From: Eledone cirrhosa
Lineage: Eukaryota > Mollusca > Cephalopoda > Octopoda > Eledonidae
Assembly: GCA_964016885.1 (NCBI GenBank)
Contig: OZ024743.1
Span: 170,697,833-170,761,832 of the forward strand
Direction of reading: 5' to 3'
Length of the DNA stretch: 64,000 nucleotides
Below are positions 52,870-62,281 of the stretch, one piece after another. Position 1 is the first letter of the stretch; every line of letters starts with the position of its first letter. Made by a program: the position numbers and the translations under genes. The notes below the pieces were generated by a model that saw nothing but the letters and a program-made list of their open reading frames with translations, did no database searches and was not told the DNA's origin.

Positions 52870-53165
52870 AGTGGAGGCATGTGAGGTTAGGATGTTAAAC
52901 TTTTGATCATAATGTTGTGGGTTCAATTCCTGGACTTGGGTTGTATGGTGTGTTCTTGAGCAAAACACTTAATTTCATGTTGCTCAAGTATACTCAGCTG
53001 AAAATGAGTATCAACATTAGCTGGGGGTTTAACCCTGTGGTGGACTGGCAAACTGTCTAGAGGGGAGTCTTGTACTCTCAGTCACTTAACACCATGAATA
53101 CCATGATAAGCACTGGCCTGATGAGCCTCTGAGCTTGAAACAGATTTTAGACTTTTAGATAGTAG
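52870..53165 (+). mobile_element. tRNA-derived SINE with cephalopod-type central domain
   Basis: The head has GGAGGCATGTGAGGTTAGGA and a B box in GTTGTGGGTTCAATTCCTGG. The body has GTGTTCTTGAGCAAAACACT, TTGCTCAAGTATACTCAGCT and a long tail region to about 53165. The head and body match the composite SINE at 43250-43425 (same CTTGAGCAAGACACTT and CTCAGCTG blocks), but the 3' part is different and lacks the RTE tail. Confidence 0.75.
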
Positions 53166-53246
53166 CAGCATTGAGTTTTCCCTATGTTCCAGCCAAAGGA
53201 GTAGTACTACTCATCACATATTAAATATGGTGCAATTTTACACTAC

Positions 53247-53360
53247 CTTCTTTCAGGTTATTTCTTGCAGTTTCCACTTTCATCGTGAGTGCAAGACCTT
53301 GTTGCTGCAACTGGTTGTTAATTTCTTCTTGTGTCTCAAAACGTGTTCGCCATTCATTTC
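53247..53360 (-). CDS. CCDC169: CCDC169-like coiled-coil protein, exon 2 of the six seen
   Basis: On the minus strand an acceptor (ATCTGCTTTAG) opens 114 bp without stops. The donor is AAG-GTAGTG. Combined with the incoming base, the peptide is NEWRTRFETQEEINNQLQQQ, then GLALTMKVETARNNLKE. It enters and leaves in phase 1. From memory, vertebrate CCDC169 contains an EWKTRYETQLELNDEL segment at this point, matching about half the residues. The sequence has heptad character (a coiled coil). The intron that follows is 12.5 kb. Confidence 0.75.
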
Positions 53361-53757
53361 CTAAAGCAGATAATTACAAAAGACTTGAATATGTTTTAAT
53401 AGTATAGACTATGATGACCCATAATATATATTAATAGTTACAGACATGTAGAAAATAAGGCTACATAGAGATAATAAGAATAAAGTCATTGTATCAGATT
53501 TCTTATATTTTCCACATACCCAGATTTAGACTTTCATCTGCTGAGGCCCTAAGGTATATTAAATTTGAAGTCCTAATTATTGATGATTTAGTGTTAAAGA
53601 ATAAAAACTAATGATAAAATAAAAATATATTTCAAAACAAGAGTGTATGGCCCTAAGCTATAATTTATTTAGTGTATAGATAAATCCAACAGATTTCCAC
53701 ATACCACCAGAAAGGTCCTAATGTTACTAGAATTTTAAATAGTTGAATAGTATGTGT
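53361..53757. other. Intron sequence, no feature seen
   Basis: AT-rich, nothing recognised up to the LTR-like sequence. Confidence 0.5.
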
Positions 53758-54137
53758 TTGTAGCGACCTACATTCCGCGGGCTCACATACATTCTCTATG
53801 CGTGATTTGGCCCAGTTCAGCCAATCAGCGCCAGTAGAAGAGGATGTATCCCTACGCGCCCTGGGGAAGAAATTCCCCGCGAAGATTTGAAGAATCTCTC
53901 TCTTGTACCGGAAACTTCAAGCCAGCAACACGCATAATGTAACGGTGAGATATTGCACCCTAGCCTCGCCGGCTTAACGGCGCGATGGCACATTCCCTTT
54001 TGTAACCTCTTTTTATCTGTAACTTCAACCATATAAGTTAACAAACATTGTCTGTACTACATCAAAAATAAACATACATTTCATCTCTAATTACTGCTGT
54101 TGAAATCATTATTATGTTACTCGTGTCTCAATAACAT
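53758..54137 (+). mobile_element. Probable solo or partial LTR with adjoining leader
   Basis: The 380-bp block begins TGTAGCGACC and ends TCTCAATAACA (TG...CA), is much GC-richer than its surroundings, and has AATAAA near 54066. Immediately after it come TCTATAATCCATGCTGCTGG and TTGGCGACC, which look like the leader of a Ty3/gypsy element. The end block TCTCAATAACATCTATAAT-CATGC recurs at 54364-54388, suggesting a second LTR end after a large internal deletion. No coding region is left. Confidence 0.5.
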
Positions 54138-54870
54138 CTATAATCCATGCTGCTGGAATTGGCGACCTGACGAAAGGAATATTGTAAATAGATGGTAAAT
54201 AGATCGAGGGACCTTCCCTCACGTTTATGTCGACAAGATAATCCAACGAGGATACTATCACTTACCACACTGGCAACTAACGACCTTCAATCATCTACCC
54301 TGTTAAAGTGGCGACCACGACTACTTAATAATACTGCTAAATGTTCTTAGACCATTGATGAAGTCTCAATAACATCTATAATGCATGCAACGAAGAATAA
54401 CAAGTTCCAAATTACAAAATTAATAAAAGTCAGGTTTACATAAATGCATTTGTAGAAAAAAATATTATAGATGTTTGTGTTTGAGTAATTTATGAGTTGT
54501 GATAAAACAGTTTTATTATCATACCTGACCTGGTGGAAAGAGATACAGTTATTTAGCAACTAATTTAGATAAAACAAGCATTGTATTGAGACTAACTGAA
54601 AGAGTGTAGAAATATCATTTCTTCTCTATGGTGAGTTCTGTTTGAAGGACTAAGAACAACTTTATGTAGGCAAACTGGCTGCCAGAATACTGTTTTTTGT
54701 TGTTCTGAATATCATCATCATCATCATCATTTTACGTCCGCTTTTCCCTGAACGACTTCATTTAACTGCATTAGATCACTGCAGACTGTTTGTTTGTGTA
54801 TACTATAGTGAATTGTTTAGGTGTTTTAATAAAAGTTTATAGGTAATTTCTATGATATAAAGCAACATAC
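54138..54870. other. Intron sequence with retroelement leader and LINE tail stub
   Basis: 54138-54388 is probable LTR-element leader and LTR end. At 54713-54752 an RTE terminus stub on the minus strand is seen ((TCA)n, then CATTTTACGTCCGCTTTTCC). The rest is unremarkable. Confidence 0.5.
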
Positions 54871-54953
54871 CTTCATCTTGTATTGTTTCTGAACGTTGTT
54901 CAAGTTCTTTGACAGTTGTAAGTAATTCTTGCAGAGAATTATCCAACATGTTT
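54871..54953 (-). CDS. CCDC169: CCDC169-like coiled-coil protein, exon 1 of the six seen
   Basis: The minus strand has ATATTTGACAG, then 83 bp, then GTATGT. The frame that fits the next exon reads N-MLDNSLQELLTTVKELEQR, then SETIQDEG. Leu/Ile/Val at heptad positions indicate a coiled coil. It enters in phase 2, so an upstream exon should exist. The in-exon ATG (AAACATGT) could also be used as a start, giving a slightly short protein. No convincing upstream exon was found in 54954-64000; it may be outside the window or too short to see. Counting upstream residues expected for the family, about 25 are missing. Confidence 0.65.
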
Positions 54954-55630
54954 CTGTCAAATATATTGTTAGGGTTCATTAATATTGAGTTTATCTCTTA
55001 AATACTAATCAAACATATTCACAAACCAACAAGAAACAAACAAGCATTTTTGTACAACAAATATAAATGAAAGAAAGAACACTGTCACAAAGAAGAAAAA
55101 AACTGAACGTTTTGTTGTTTAAAACAATTATTTCATTATCATTATAAGTTGTATATGAACATTGATCTTTTCTGTATCATTTGCCTGCATGTACAAACAC
55201 ATTTTGCATCGACTTATATTACATTGAAATGCATTATTAACAAAAAAAAAATTAGCGGTAAATTATTCCATGTACACATCATGCGTTATAATTTTGTTTT
55301 TTCACTGTGTCTCAAAATTTGTATTTTGCACATAAATCCTCCTGGATTCTGATTGGGTGACACAATCTTCAAAAATTTGCCTGTATTCTGGAGCGTTACG
55401 AATGGCCATTATACGTCTTCTGCGTTTGTTTGCCATCCAATTTGATTTAAAGGCAACGCCCTTTTGAAAAATATAAGAAAAAATTTTTTTTAATTTTTTT
55501 CTTATTTTTTTATCCTCTCTGACAACGAAAGAGAATATCATTATTTTTCTTTTTGTTTTTTCCATTGGATTCCTTTTGGCCTGCATTTTCCTGTTATTTT
55601 CTATTGCTTACGGGTATACCATAATTCACG
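54954..55630. other. AT-rich DNA before the gypsy element, with an unrecognised minus-strand frame
   Basis: 55302-55586 is an open minus-strand frame of 94 codons rich in Lys/Arg (KKIRKKLKKIF, NKRRRRIMAIRN). It partly reflects poly-A/T runs at 55470-55510. I do not recognise it. No 5' LTR precedes the gag start at 55631. Confidence 0.4.
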
Positions 55631-56479
55631 ATGGGTAGCACCTCATTGCCAGCGTTTGCCGGCGATGTCAATGTTTGGTTCGCACAGATAGAGTTGCACT
55701 TTACTGCGAACAACATTACGTCTGAAGTCAGACAACTACACATGCTTTTGAGTGCTTTCCCGGCGTCATTGACGACAGTTGTTAAAGATCTAATAACTGA
55801 TCCTGCCTCTGGAGCCTCCTATGAGAGCGTAAAACGCAAGGTTTTGCGGCGGACCACGTTGTCCGCGGAGAAGAAATTCCAGACACTCATCAATGACGAA
55901 CAATTGGGTGATCGGACGCCCACACAGCTTCTGCATCGCATGAGAGAGCTGGCGGAAGACACCCCAGCTGACAGCACCCTCCTTAGACAGTTTTTCTTTT
56001 CAAGGCTGCCGCCCGGTGTTCAAGCGGTTTTAGCACCTATGATGGAGACTACCACAGTCGACCAGCTAGCGGCTTCGGCCGACAAAATTATAAGTTTCAC
56101 TGGAAACCCTGCCTCCTATGTTGCACCTCAGCCACCGGCTGCGGTCTCTTCGTTCTCTCCTGCCTCCTTCGTTGCACCTCAGCCACCAGCTGCGGTCTCT
56201 TCGTTCTCTCCAGCAGCTGCCATCCACACTGATCACTCACTTGCGTCTGTGGCAATACTTCAAGCCATAGAGCAACTCATCAAAGAGGTGAGAAAATTGA
56301 GTACCTCCAGGGCTCAATCGCCCAGACGTCGCTTCCAGAGCCGTTCGCCCTCGCCACGCCGCTGCCACACAAACAAGCCAGGACTGTGCTACTATCACAG
56401 CCGTTTTGGCGCGGCAGCACGCTCTTGTAAACAGCCCTGTTCGTTTTCCCTCCAGGGAAACAGATTTCAGGAGACCTGA
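55631..56479 (+). CDS. gag: gag of the CsRn1-type gypsy element
   Basis: This is an intact frame of 282 residues starting MGSTSLPAFAGDVNVWFAQI. The N-terminal two thirds is the helical capsid-like part. At residues 160-195 a 17-residue Pro/Ala/Ser unit is duplicated (VAPQPPAAVSSFSP twice). A basic Arg/Ser stretch (residues 225-250) precedes a knuckle of the order C253-x2-H256-x9-C266-x3-C270. This CHCC order, instead of the usual CCHC, is known from the CsRn1 clade of Ty3/gypsy elements. The pol frame is minus one relative to gag, so programmed frameshifting is possible at the end of gag. Confidence 0.8.
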   Translation: MGSTSLPAFAGDVNVWFAQIELHFTANNITSEVRQLHMLLSAFPASLTTVVKDLITDPASGASYESVKRKVLRRTTLSAEKKFQTLINDEQLGDRTPTQLLHRMRELAEDTPADSTLLRQFFFSRLPPGVQAVLAPMMETTTVDQLAASADKIISFTGNPASYVAPQPPAAVSSFSPASFVAPQPPAAVSSFSPAAAIHTDHSLASVAILQAIEQLIKEVRKLSTSRAQSPRRRFQSRSPSPRRCHTNKPGLCYYHSRFGAAARSCKQPCSFSLQGNRFQET

Positions 56480-56509
56480 GCACGGCACAGTCTCCTCTGA
56501 CACTCCCAA

Positions 56510-56977
56510 ATAATCGTGCGTTCTTCATAACTGACACGTTTTCCCAAGCTCGATATCTAGTGGATACAGGCGCTGCTTGCAGCATATGGCCGCTAAAACT
56601 TCTCAAAGAGAAGCCGCCAGTTTCATCCATTTCTCTGCAAGCCATAAATCATTCTCCTATCTCCACATATGGTCAGATTTCTCGTTCTTTGAACCTGGAA
56701 TTGCGAAGAGACTTCACGTGGATTTTCAGTCGCTGATTTGCCTTACCCTATTCTAGGCTCAGATTTCCTGCACCACTATAACCTCTTAGTGGATATGCAC
56801 AGACACCGGTTGTTGGATGCTAATACGGAACTCTCCGTTCCGGGTTTGAGATCTACTGTCTCATCTATCAGCCCGGTATTCTTCATCGCCGCTTCAGAGG
56901 ACCCTTTCCAGTCGCTTCTAAATTCCTTCCCAGAATTGACAAATTTGAATTTTGTGGTGAGCATTATAACATTATAA
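56510..56977 (+). pseudogene. Protease region of the gypsy element, frameshifted
   Basis: The aspartic protease core VDTGAACSIWP is at about 56560-56592 in the frame after gag. One base is gained or lost near 56730. The second part, from 56738, contains YPILGSDFLHHYNLLVDM, the conserved C-terminal flap region. A direct microduplication (ATTATAACATTATAAC) at 56965-56980 creates the stop that ends this piece. Confidence 0.75.
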
Positions 56978-57040
56978 CATTATATCGAAACTTCTGGCGC
57001 TCCTGTATTTTCTCGCCCTCGCCGCCTCCCTGCGGAGAAA

Positions 57041-57553
57041 TTGAAAGCAGCGAAGGCTGAATTTAACCACATGCTACAGCTGGGGATCATACGCCCATCC
57101 TCAAGTCCGTGGGCCGCTCCTTTGCATTTGGTTCCGAAGCGTTCCAGTGATTGGCGTCCCACTGGGGACTTTCGCCGGTTAAACGCGATGACGGTACCCG
57201 ATCACTACCCGATCCCACACATACAAGATTTCGCGTCTTCGCTTCATGGTTGTAAGACATTCTCTAAATTGGATTTGGTCAAGGCTTACCACCAGATTCC
57301 AATGAACCCAGCAGATATACCTAAAACTGCCGTAACAACTCCTTTCGGAGCGTTCGAATTTCTGGCTATGCCTTTCGGTTTGCGAAACGCAGCCAGTACT
57401 TTCCAACGTTTCATGGATGAAGTTGTGCGCAATTTGGACTTCGTGTATAACTACATTGATGACATTCTCGTGGCAAGTGCCTCACCCGAGGAACATGTCA
57501 CTCACCTCCGTCTACTGTTTTTAGCTGTTTCAGCAGTATCAAGTACGAATTAA
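57041..57553 (+). CDS. pol: Reverse transcriptase segment of the gypsy element
   Basis: The open frame begins in the RT N-terminus ([20 protein letters not shown]) and runs through [35 protein letters not shown] (motif A, catalytic Asp), [17 protein letters not shown] (motif B) and [11 protein letters not shown] (motif C, catalytic Asp pair). The catalytic residues are present. The frame ends by a shift at about 57525, after which the thumb continues at 57594-57782 (GISPLPDKVKAL, RHFLGLLNYYRRFIP). Confidence 0.8.
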   Translation: MKAAKAEFNHMLQLGIIRPSSSPWAAPLHLVPKRSSDWRPTGDFRRLNAMTVPDHYPIPHIQDFASSLHGCKTFSKLDLVKAYHQIPMNPADIPKTAVTTPFGAFEFLAMPFGLRNAASTFQRFMDEVVRNLDFVYNYIDDILVASASPEEHVTHLRLLFLAVSAVSSTN

Positions 57554-57825
57554 CCCGGCGAAATGTGTTTTCGGTGCGTCTTCACTTGTCTTCTTGAGCC
57601 ATGTCATCAGCCCAGAGGGAATATCACCACTACCTGACAAAGTGAAAGCTCTGCAAGACCTTCAACCACCCACTTCACTTCGCCAGCTACGACATTTCCT
57701 TGGTCTGCTGAACTACTACAGACGTTTTATCCCACACTGTGCGGATCTCCTGTCTCCTTTATCCGACGTAACAGGAAAATGAATCCATCACACTGGACAC
57801 AAGTCAGCTAAAAGCCTTCAACGAA

Positions 57826-58374
57826 GTGAAGCAGAAAATCGCGGAGATATCACTGCTTGCACATCCTGTGTCTGGTGCCCAGTTTTCACTGGTCGTTGAT
57901 GCATCGGGCACAGCTGTAGGTGCAGTTTTGCAACAGCATCACCAACAACAACTACAACCTCTCATGTACTTCTCGAGACTACTGAAACCGGCAGAAACAC
58001 GATATAGCATGTTTGGCCGTGAACTCCTGGCTATGTACCTCTCAGTGAAACACTTTCGGCATGCACTGGAGGGTCGGCAATTTGCGATCTACACCGATCA
58101 TCGTCCGCTTACGTTCGCACTGCGTTCTAAGCCGGATAAATATTCACCTCGCGAAACTCGTCATTTGGACTTAGTTTCGCAATTTACCAGCGATATCCGA
58201 CGCATCTCCGGTGAGCAGAATGCGGCAGCAGATACCTTGTCTCGCCTCCCAATCAATTCCCTGTCATCACCTCAACCACCCCTGGACACCTTGGATCTTT
58301 CGTCTCCTGATATTTGCAACTGGCAAATTTTCATATCAACCTGTGCCCACTTCGGACACACAGATTATTTGTGA
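57826..58374 (+). CDS. pol: RNase H segment of the gypsy element
   Basis: The frame reads LVVDASGTAVGAVLQQ (first catalytic Asp), YSMFGRELLAMYLSVKHFRH (Glu), FAIYTDHRPLTFAL (Asp) and ends with ISGEQNAAADTLSRLP, the usual close of the domain. This enzyme removes the RNA strand during cDNA synthesis. A frameshift separates it from the RT on the left and from the integrase on the right. Confidence 0.8.
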   Translation: MKQKIAEISLLAHPVSGAQFSLVVDASGTAVGAVLQQHHQQQLQPLMYFSRLLKPAETRYSMFGRELLAMYLSVKHFRHALEGRQFAIYTDHRPLTFALRSKPDKYSPRETRHLDLVSQFTSDIRRISGEQNAAADTLSRLPINSLSSPQPPLDTLDLSSPDICNWQIFISTCAHFGHTDYL

Positions 58375-59320
58375 CACCTCGACGGATTCACCTCGTCCTC
58401 TAGTTCCAGGGACTCATCGTCGAGCAGTTTTCAAAACCTTGCACGGTCTAGCACACCCTGGAATATCTACCACAGTGAAGCTCATTTCGGCTAGATTCTT
58501 CTGGCCGAATATGAGGCGTGACATCACTGCCTGGATACGTTCCTGCTTGTCCTGCCAGAAATCAAAGGTGCACAAACACATCCGCGCACCTCTCAGAACT
58601 TTCAACACTCCAGAAGCTCGGTTCAGTCATGTCCATATAGATCTCGTTGGACTATGGCCAGTCAGCCAAGGATTTACCTATCTCCTGACCTGTATTGATC
58701 GCTTCACACGTTGGCCTGAAGCCATAGCTTTAAGTAACATTTTGGCGGAATCTGTAGCGCGAGCTCTAGTATCGGGTTGGATATCGAGTTACGGAGTTCC
58801 AACCACTGTCACCACGGACCGTGGTGGACAGTTTGAGTCCCATCTCTTCCGAGAACTTTCAAGGATCCTGGGAATTAAGCGCATCCGAACGACTAGCTAT
58901 CATCCAGCTTCGAACGGAATGATAGAGCGCTTCCACCGCCAATTGAAAGCCGCATTGCGCGCTTATCCGGATCAACAGCAATGGAGCAAGTATGTACCAA
59001 TTGTCCTTCTTGGCTGTCGTGCAGCTATCAAGGAGGATCTAGGATACTCCCCAGCTGAACCTATATCTTTGCCGGGTCAGATGTTGACCCCAATGGATTT
59101 ACCTGAAACAGATCCAGCTCTGTATGTAAACAGACTGCGATCTTATTTTGACAATCTTCCACCTATGAACCCTCGGCAACAGACAATAAAGTCTTCAGTC
59201 CCAAAAGACATTGCTTCACGTCACCTTATACCGGTCCTTATCGTGTGCTTGCACGCACAGATAAACTGTTCACTCTGGACATTGGTGGTAAAAAAGAGAC
59301 TGTACCAATCGATAGGGTGA
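58211..59320 (+). CDS. pol: Integrase segment of the gypsy element
   Basis: True integrase sequence starts near 58370. The zinc domain runs from LHGLAHPGISTTVKLIS to CLSCQKSKV (HHCC set: a His pair, then the CLSC Cys pair). The catalytic core has FSHVHIDLVG (Asp), TTVTTDRGGQFESHLF (Asp) and YHPASNGMIERFHRQ (Glu). The DDE triad is complete. The C-terminal GPY/F module lies in another frame (YTGPYRVL, 59225-59330). The frame is 369 residues, including about 50 non-authentic N-terminal residues. The enzyme inserts the cDNA into chromosomes. Confidence 0.8.
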   Translation: MSRMRQQIPCLASQSIPCHHLNHPWTPWIFRLLIFATGKFSYQPVPTSDTQIICDTSTDSPRPLVPGTHRRAVFKTLHGLAHPGISTTVKLISARFFWPNMRRDITAWIRSCLSCQKSKVHKHIRAPLRTFNTPEARFSHVHIDLVGLWPVSQGFTYLLTCIDRFTRWPEAIALSNILAESVARALVSGWISSYGVPTTVTTDRGGQFESHLFRELSRILGIKRIRTTSYHPASNGMIERFHRQLKAALRAYPDQQQWSKYVPIVLLGCRAAIKEDLGYSPAEPISLPGQMLTPMDLPETDPALYVNRLRSYFDNLPPMNPRQQTIKSSVPKDIASRHLIPVLIVCLHAQINCSLWTLVVKKRLYQSIG

Positions 59321-59780
59321 AACGGGCCTTTACAGACACTCTCACACAAGAGCCCCATATTCCCCCTACATATACTCTGCATCAGCCAACACACGCTACA
59401 CATGCAACATTGCACACACCTTCTCCACCTACACCTACATATGTCACCACCACACGTAGTGGTCGCCGAGTACATTGGCCCAAGAAGCTTTGCAAGACTC
59501 TATATATATGAACTATGCAATATAGAGCAAGGTTTTTGAGTTCTTGTCCTCTCTTGTATTTATATTAAATGCATTAATTAATGTGAACTTTGGACTATTT
59601 CTGCTGCTCAGTTTTTTTTCTTATTTTCCTCTTTTTCTCTGAAGCAAAACGTAGACATTCCTGAGAAATGAATATTTAGTTTTCTATGAATTGATATTGT
59701 TTATTATATATTTACTGGTATATTTTTTTTTTCTTTCTTGCAACTGCTACCTTTTTTTCTGTCGGCTAAGCAGGGGGTGA

Positions 59781-60115
59781 TGTAGCAGTAAATAAATATA
59801 TACTTACTTTGTAATTAAATGTATTTTCCTTCTGCGGAATAATTATTTTATGGAGGTAAATTGGCTGAAGTGTGAGCCAATCAAAACCTTCGGCGGAGCG
59901 ATACGAGTTACTGGACTATTTAGACCAGATAACGTAAGTGAACTCAGAGAGAATTGAGTCTCCGGAAATACTTGCTCGCGTCAACACGTCAATTCTTCGA
60001 TACAGATCAACCTTTTCTTGTCGTTATACAAATTCTATGCTTATTCCACAAATAAACGGAATTACATATTTATAATGGATTTCGTCATTATTTTATGCCT
60101 TCTGAATCTACTAAC
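59781..60115 (+). mobile_element. 3' LTR of the gypsy element
   Basis: It begins TGTAGCAGTAAATAAATA directly after a purine-rich GCAGGGGGTGA stretch. It has a TATA-like region, AATAAA near 60051, and ends at CTACTAACA. The length is about 335 bp. No partner LTR was found upstream of gag. Confidence 0.6.
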
Positions 60116-62280
60116 ACTTGCAGCGACTAATAATCTTCATTACAGAGTCATATGACATAGCTAATAACTGGGATTTCTTACGTGACAACTTACTGCAGGC
60201 TACTGATGAAACTTGTGGCTGGAGCAGAGCTCCAACCAGACAGAGAGTGACCTGGTGGTGGAACAGCACAGTAGATAGGGCCATTAGAGACAAAAGCATG
60301 GAAGGCTTGGAAAAAAGGGTGGGAGTCGAGAAGGATATACAGCCGCTAAGAAAGAAGCTAGATGTCAGGTGTACTTAGCACTCAGGGAGGCTGAGAGTAG
60401 GAGGTTTGCCAATGTTCTGCGACGGGAAGATCAGAGGCATGCGGTGTTCCACATTGCAAGGCAGTGTGTCAATGCAAATCAGGATGTTGTTGGAGATAAA
60501 TATGTCTGGAATGATGCCGGTGTAATGATCAGAAAAAGGAGGCCTGGAAATGTCATTATGAAAGACTGATGAATGTGGAGAACGAATAGGAGAGAGAGAA
60601 ATTACCCTTATTAGATTTGACAGAGGGACCAGCTATTGAGATTGACTAATATAGGGTCCAAGAGGCGATTAAGGAAATGAAAAATAGTAAGGCTGCTGGA
60701 CCGTCGGGGATAGTTGCTGAGATGTTGAAGGCATCAGGGGACGTAGGCACTAAAATGGTTGCACGCATCATCAATCAGGCTATATATGGTGGTGTCATAC
60801 CCAAAGACTGGTGCAGCAGTATTCTCATAAATTGCTACAAAGGTAAAGGGGATGCTCTGGAGAGGAGCAATTATAGGAGTATAAAACTGATGGATCAGGT
60901 TATGAAAGTGTCAGAAAGGATATTAGCACCACTAATTAGAGAAAGGGTCAAACTAGATGAGATGCAGTTTGGTTTTGTGCCTGGGAAAAGTACAACAGAT
61001 GCCCTCTTCTTGGTGAGACAATTACAAGAGAAGTTCTTAGAGAAGAATAAGCCACTATACCTAGCCTTTGTTGACCTAGAGAAGGCTTTTGATAGGGTAC
61101 CCCAATCTGTCATCTAGTGGTCCCTAAGGAAACTAGGTGTTGAGGAATGGCTTGTGAGGACAGTGCAAACTTTGTACAGAGGTGCTGTCAGTATCAGGGT
61201 AGGAATGGAGTTTAGTGAAGAATTCCAGATACAAGTAGGAGTACATCAAGGTTCGGTCCTCAGCCCACTCTTGTTCATTATAGTCCTCCAAGCCATAACA
61301 GAGGAGTTTAAGACTGGCTGTCCATGGGAACTTCTCTATGCTGACGATCTGGTTCTTATAGCAGAATCAGTAGAGGAGCTAGAGAATAAATTCTGGCTAT
61401 GGAAACAGAAGTTGTAAGCAAGAGGACTGAGAGTGAACATAGCTAAGACAAAAGTGTTGATGAATAGAAAAGAGAACAAAACTCTGATTCCGTCAGGGAA
61501 ATGGCCATGTTCGATATGTAGGAAAGGAACTGGCATAAATTCTATAAAATGTACACAATGCAGATCTTGGGTACACAAGAGATGTAGTGGGATAGCAGGC
61601 AAACTAACAGGTACGGATAAATATGTATGCAGTAGATGTACAGGGAAATTAGACAGTAGAAGTCGCATTGATAGACACATTTTTCAAATGCAGGCGGGTG
61701 CTTTAGAAGTGGTGGATAGCTTCCGGTACCTAGGAGATCAGATTAGCATGGGAGGGGGTGTTCTGAGGCCATAGTATCTAGAATAAGGACGGGTTGGAAG
61801 AAGTTTAGGGAGCTGCTTCCTCTGCTGACGAAGAAGGGTTTCTCCCTGCGTACGAAAGGCCGGTTATATGATGCCTGTGTGAGGAGCGCGATGCTGCATG
61901 GTAGTGAGACTTGGGCAGCAACTGCGGAGGATATGCGACGGCTGGAGAGAAATGAGGCAAGCATGCTCCGTTGGGTGTGCAATGTCAATGTGCGTGAACG
62001 ACCCAGCATGGATGTGTTGAGGGAGAAACTGTGTCTGAGAGGGATAGAATGTAGTGTGCGAGAGATGAGACTGCGGTGGGATGACTGATGGGTGAAGGAA
62101 GACGTGGTAGAGGTAGACCACGAAAAACATGGGTGGAGGTGGTGAGAACAAACCTCAGATCGCTGAAGCTCACGGCAGAGATAAAGAAGGACCGTGACAA
62201 GTGGAGAGATGCTGTGCTGAATAAGACCCAACCCACCCTTGCAAGCAGTGAAAAGCAGACGTAAAATGATGATGATGATA
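60116..62280 (+). mobile_element. RTE family-A LINE, linker to 3' tail
   Basis: Order: linker 60150-60570 (WDFLRDNLLQATDETCGWSR, WWNSTVDRAIRD), RT N-terminus 60677-61117 (GPSGIVAEMLKASGDVG, LAFVDLEKAFDRVP), RT palm 61154-61417 (GVHQGSVLSPLLFIIVLQ, LLYADDLVLIAES), finger 61508-61639, C-terminal domain 61700-62200, terminus CACCCTTGCAAGCAGTGAAA and a (GAT)n tail at 62262-62280. The endonuclease is missing on the left, where the gypsy LTR ends. It is the second-best family-A copy. Confidence 0.85.
61433..61774 (+). CDS. Family-A RTE segment with intact PHD-type finger
   Basis: This frame of 113 residues starts MNIAKTKVLMNRKENKTLIP and contains all eight zinc ligands (C26, C29, C40, C43, H48, C51, C66, C69). 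It then has EVVDSFRYLGDQISMGGG, where a frameshift ends it. It is an independent copy of the finger at 36284-36415. Differences between the two (W/C, S/N, T/R near the ligands) leave the ligands untouched. Confidence 0.8.
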   Translation: MNIAKTKVLMNRKENKTLIPSGKWPCSICRKGTGINSIKCTQCRSWVHKRCSGIAGKLTGTDKYVCSRCTGKLDSRSRIDRHIFQMQAGALEVVDSFRYLGDQISMGGGVLRP

Positions 62281-62281
62281 T

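Larger units (their letters stand above)
55631..60115 (+). mobile_element. CsRn1-type Ty3/gypsy retrotransposon, 5' LTR missing, frameshifted
   Basis: Order: gag 55631-56479, protease about 56510-56730, RT about 56980-57580, RNase H 57826-58250, integrase about 58380-59340, a Thr/Pro-rich C-terminal tail to 59511, a polypurine-like GCAGGGGGTGA at 59770, and an LTR 59781-60115 (TGTAGCAG...CTAACA). The pol reading is broken at about 56730, 56978, 57525, 57782, 58370 and 59220. It is GC-richer and better preserved than the surrounding TEs, suggesting a younger insertion. Its right LTR abuts a truncated family-A LINE. No envelope gene is present. Confidence 0.85.
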
